Positions 63,357-64,000 of a DNA stretch of 64,000 nucleotides are shown here, piece by piece. The stretch covers positions 8,899,001 through 8,963,000 of the forward strand of contig NC_088327.1 in the NCBI RefSeq assembly GCF_036884655.1, written 5' to 3'. This DNA is from Musa acuminata AAA Group. Its lineage: Eukaryota > Streptophyta > Magnoliopsida > Zingiberales > Musaceae. Position 1 is the stretch's first letter. Each line of letters opens with the position of its first letter. The position numbers and the translations under genes are program-made. Below the pieces are notes generated by a model. That model worked only from the letters and a program-made list of their open reading frames with translations. It made no database searches and was not told the DNA's origin.

Positions 63357-64000
63357 TTAAGCAGCTGTCTTCTCCCATTTGAGAGGCTTCACCACCTCCC
63401 AGGTGAAGTCTGGGTCATCCCTGCCGAAGTGACCATAGGCTGCTGCTGTCTTGAGGAACCTGCCGTTGCCACCTCTCTTCAGGTCAAGGTTACTGGTGAT
63501 CATCCCCGGCCTGAAGTCAAAGTTCTCCTTGACAATCTCCAGGATCTCCTTGTCACGGATCTTGCCGGTGCCGTAGGTGTCAACAAAGACCGAGAGGGGC
63601 TCGGGAACACCAATGGCGCAAGAGACTTGGACGATGCAGCGGCGGGCGAGTCCACTGGCCACGATGCTCTTCGCTGCATGCCTGGCGATGTAGGCGCCGC
63701 TACGGTCAACCTTGGTCGGGTCCTTGCCGGAGAAGGCGCCACCGCCATGGGCCCCCCAGGCGCCGTAGGTGTGGATGATGATCTTGCGGCCGGAAAGCCC
63801 AGCATCGCCATGGGGTCCGCCGATGACGAAACGGCCATATGGGTTGAGGCGGAAGATGGTCTTCTCGTCCAGGTACTGCTCGGGGATGACCGGCTCGATG
63901 ACATGCTCCTTGAGGTCTGCGGCGATCTCATCGTTGGTGACAGTCTCATCGTGTTGGGTGGAAACGAGAACAGTGTGCACGCGGATAGGAACCATGGCGC
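63357..64000 (-). CDS. SAMS: S-adenosylmethionine synthetase, C-terminal part (runs off right edge)
   Basis: Makes S-adenosylmethionine from methionine and ATP in the cytosol. About 214 codons of the central and C-terminal domains are present in one frame without introns, as usual for plant SAMS coding regions; the frame continues beyond base 64000. The family signature GGGAFSGKD is intact, as are [24 protein letters not shown] and [18 protein letters not shown]. The end [17 protein letters not shown] is typical. Several positions that are nearly invariant in plants differ: [12 protein letters not shown] (usually IIIDTYGGWGAH), LNPYGRF (LNPSGRF), VSCAIG (VSYAIG), GKIRDKE (GKIPDKE) and an extra alanine in [10 protein letters not shown]. 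No stop or frameshift is seen. GC-rich codon use. It may be a divergent paralogue or an early-stage pseudogene. Confidence 0.93.
   Translation of the reverse strand, partial: AMVPIRVHTVLVSTQHDETVTNDEIAADLKEHVIEPVIPEQYLDEKTIFRLNPYGRFVIGGPHGDAGLSGRKIIIHTYGAWGAHGGGAFSGKDPTKVDRSGAYIARHAAKSIVASGLARRCIVQVSCAIGVPEPLSVFVDTYGTGKIRDKEILEIVKENFDFRPGMITSNLDLKRGGNGRFLKTAAAYGHFGRDDPDFTWEVVKPLKWEKTAA

Noticed and set aside
22659..64000. ATX, HemK2 and SAM synthetase as a methylation gene cluster
   Set aside because: They are 13-28 kb apart, differ in strand and are separated by unrelated transporters and TPS; SAM use is too common to imply linkage.

Overview
This window is plant nuclear DNA: seven recognisable protein genes and one weak candidate, all with GT-AG introns, AT-rich introns and intergenic DNA, and many simple repeats. 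The ABC transporter at the left edge and the SAM synthetase at the right edge are GC-rich, while the interior genes are AT-rich. That mixture suggests a monocot, possibly a banana- or palm-like lineage, but this is inference. I saw no bacterial, organellar or viral gene.

Layout: (1) 66-1275, minus: 5' end of an ABCB/MDR-type transporter, running off the left edge, with its TATA box at 1417-1424. (2) 3585-6815, minus: a weak candidate small gene that I cannot name. (3) 8125-19543, plus: complete 22-exon dynamin-related protein 2 (917 aa) with GTPase, PH, GED and proline-rich tail. (4) 22659-35289, minus: complete 24-exon Trithorax-type H3K4 methyltransferase of the ATX1/ATX2 class (1078 aa). 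(5) 40319-43024, minus: class II trehalose-6-phosphate synthase/phosphatase-like protein (819 aa), with two leader exons upstream reaching about 45.2 kb. (6) 48081-48818, plus: HemK2/N6AMT1-type methyltransferase (245 aa) with a leader intron; it diverges from (5). (7) 50121-59863, plus: full-size ABCG/PDR transporter (24 exons, 1457 aa if spliced as the family expects) with one broken-looking splice donor. (8) 63357-64000, minus: C-terminal part of S-adenosylmethionine synthetase, running off the right edge, with several unusual residues.

The exon chains were assembled by eye from splice signals, reading phase and family knowledge. In genes 3, 4, 5 and 7 every exon joins in phase and the total length fits the family, which is strong internal support. 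The genes are ordinary eukaryotic neighbours, not an operon: membrane scission (DRP2), histone methylation (ATX), trehalose-phosphate signalling (TPS), translation-factor or protein methylation (HemK2) and membrane export (ABCB, ABCG). SAM synthetase makes the methyl donor for two of them, but I read that as coincidence.

I found no convincing new biological system. The best leads are the non-canonical donor in the ABCG gene with a possible in-frame rescue, the six-copy minisatellite and small upstream ORFs in the TPS leader, the altered residues in the SAM synthetase, the candidate small gene near 3.6-6.8 kb, and a hairpin-bearing dispersed element seen at 12.3 and 60.9 kb.
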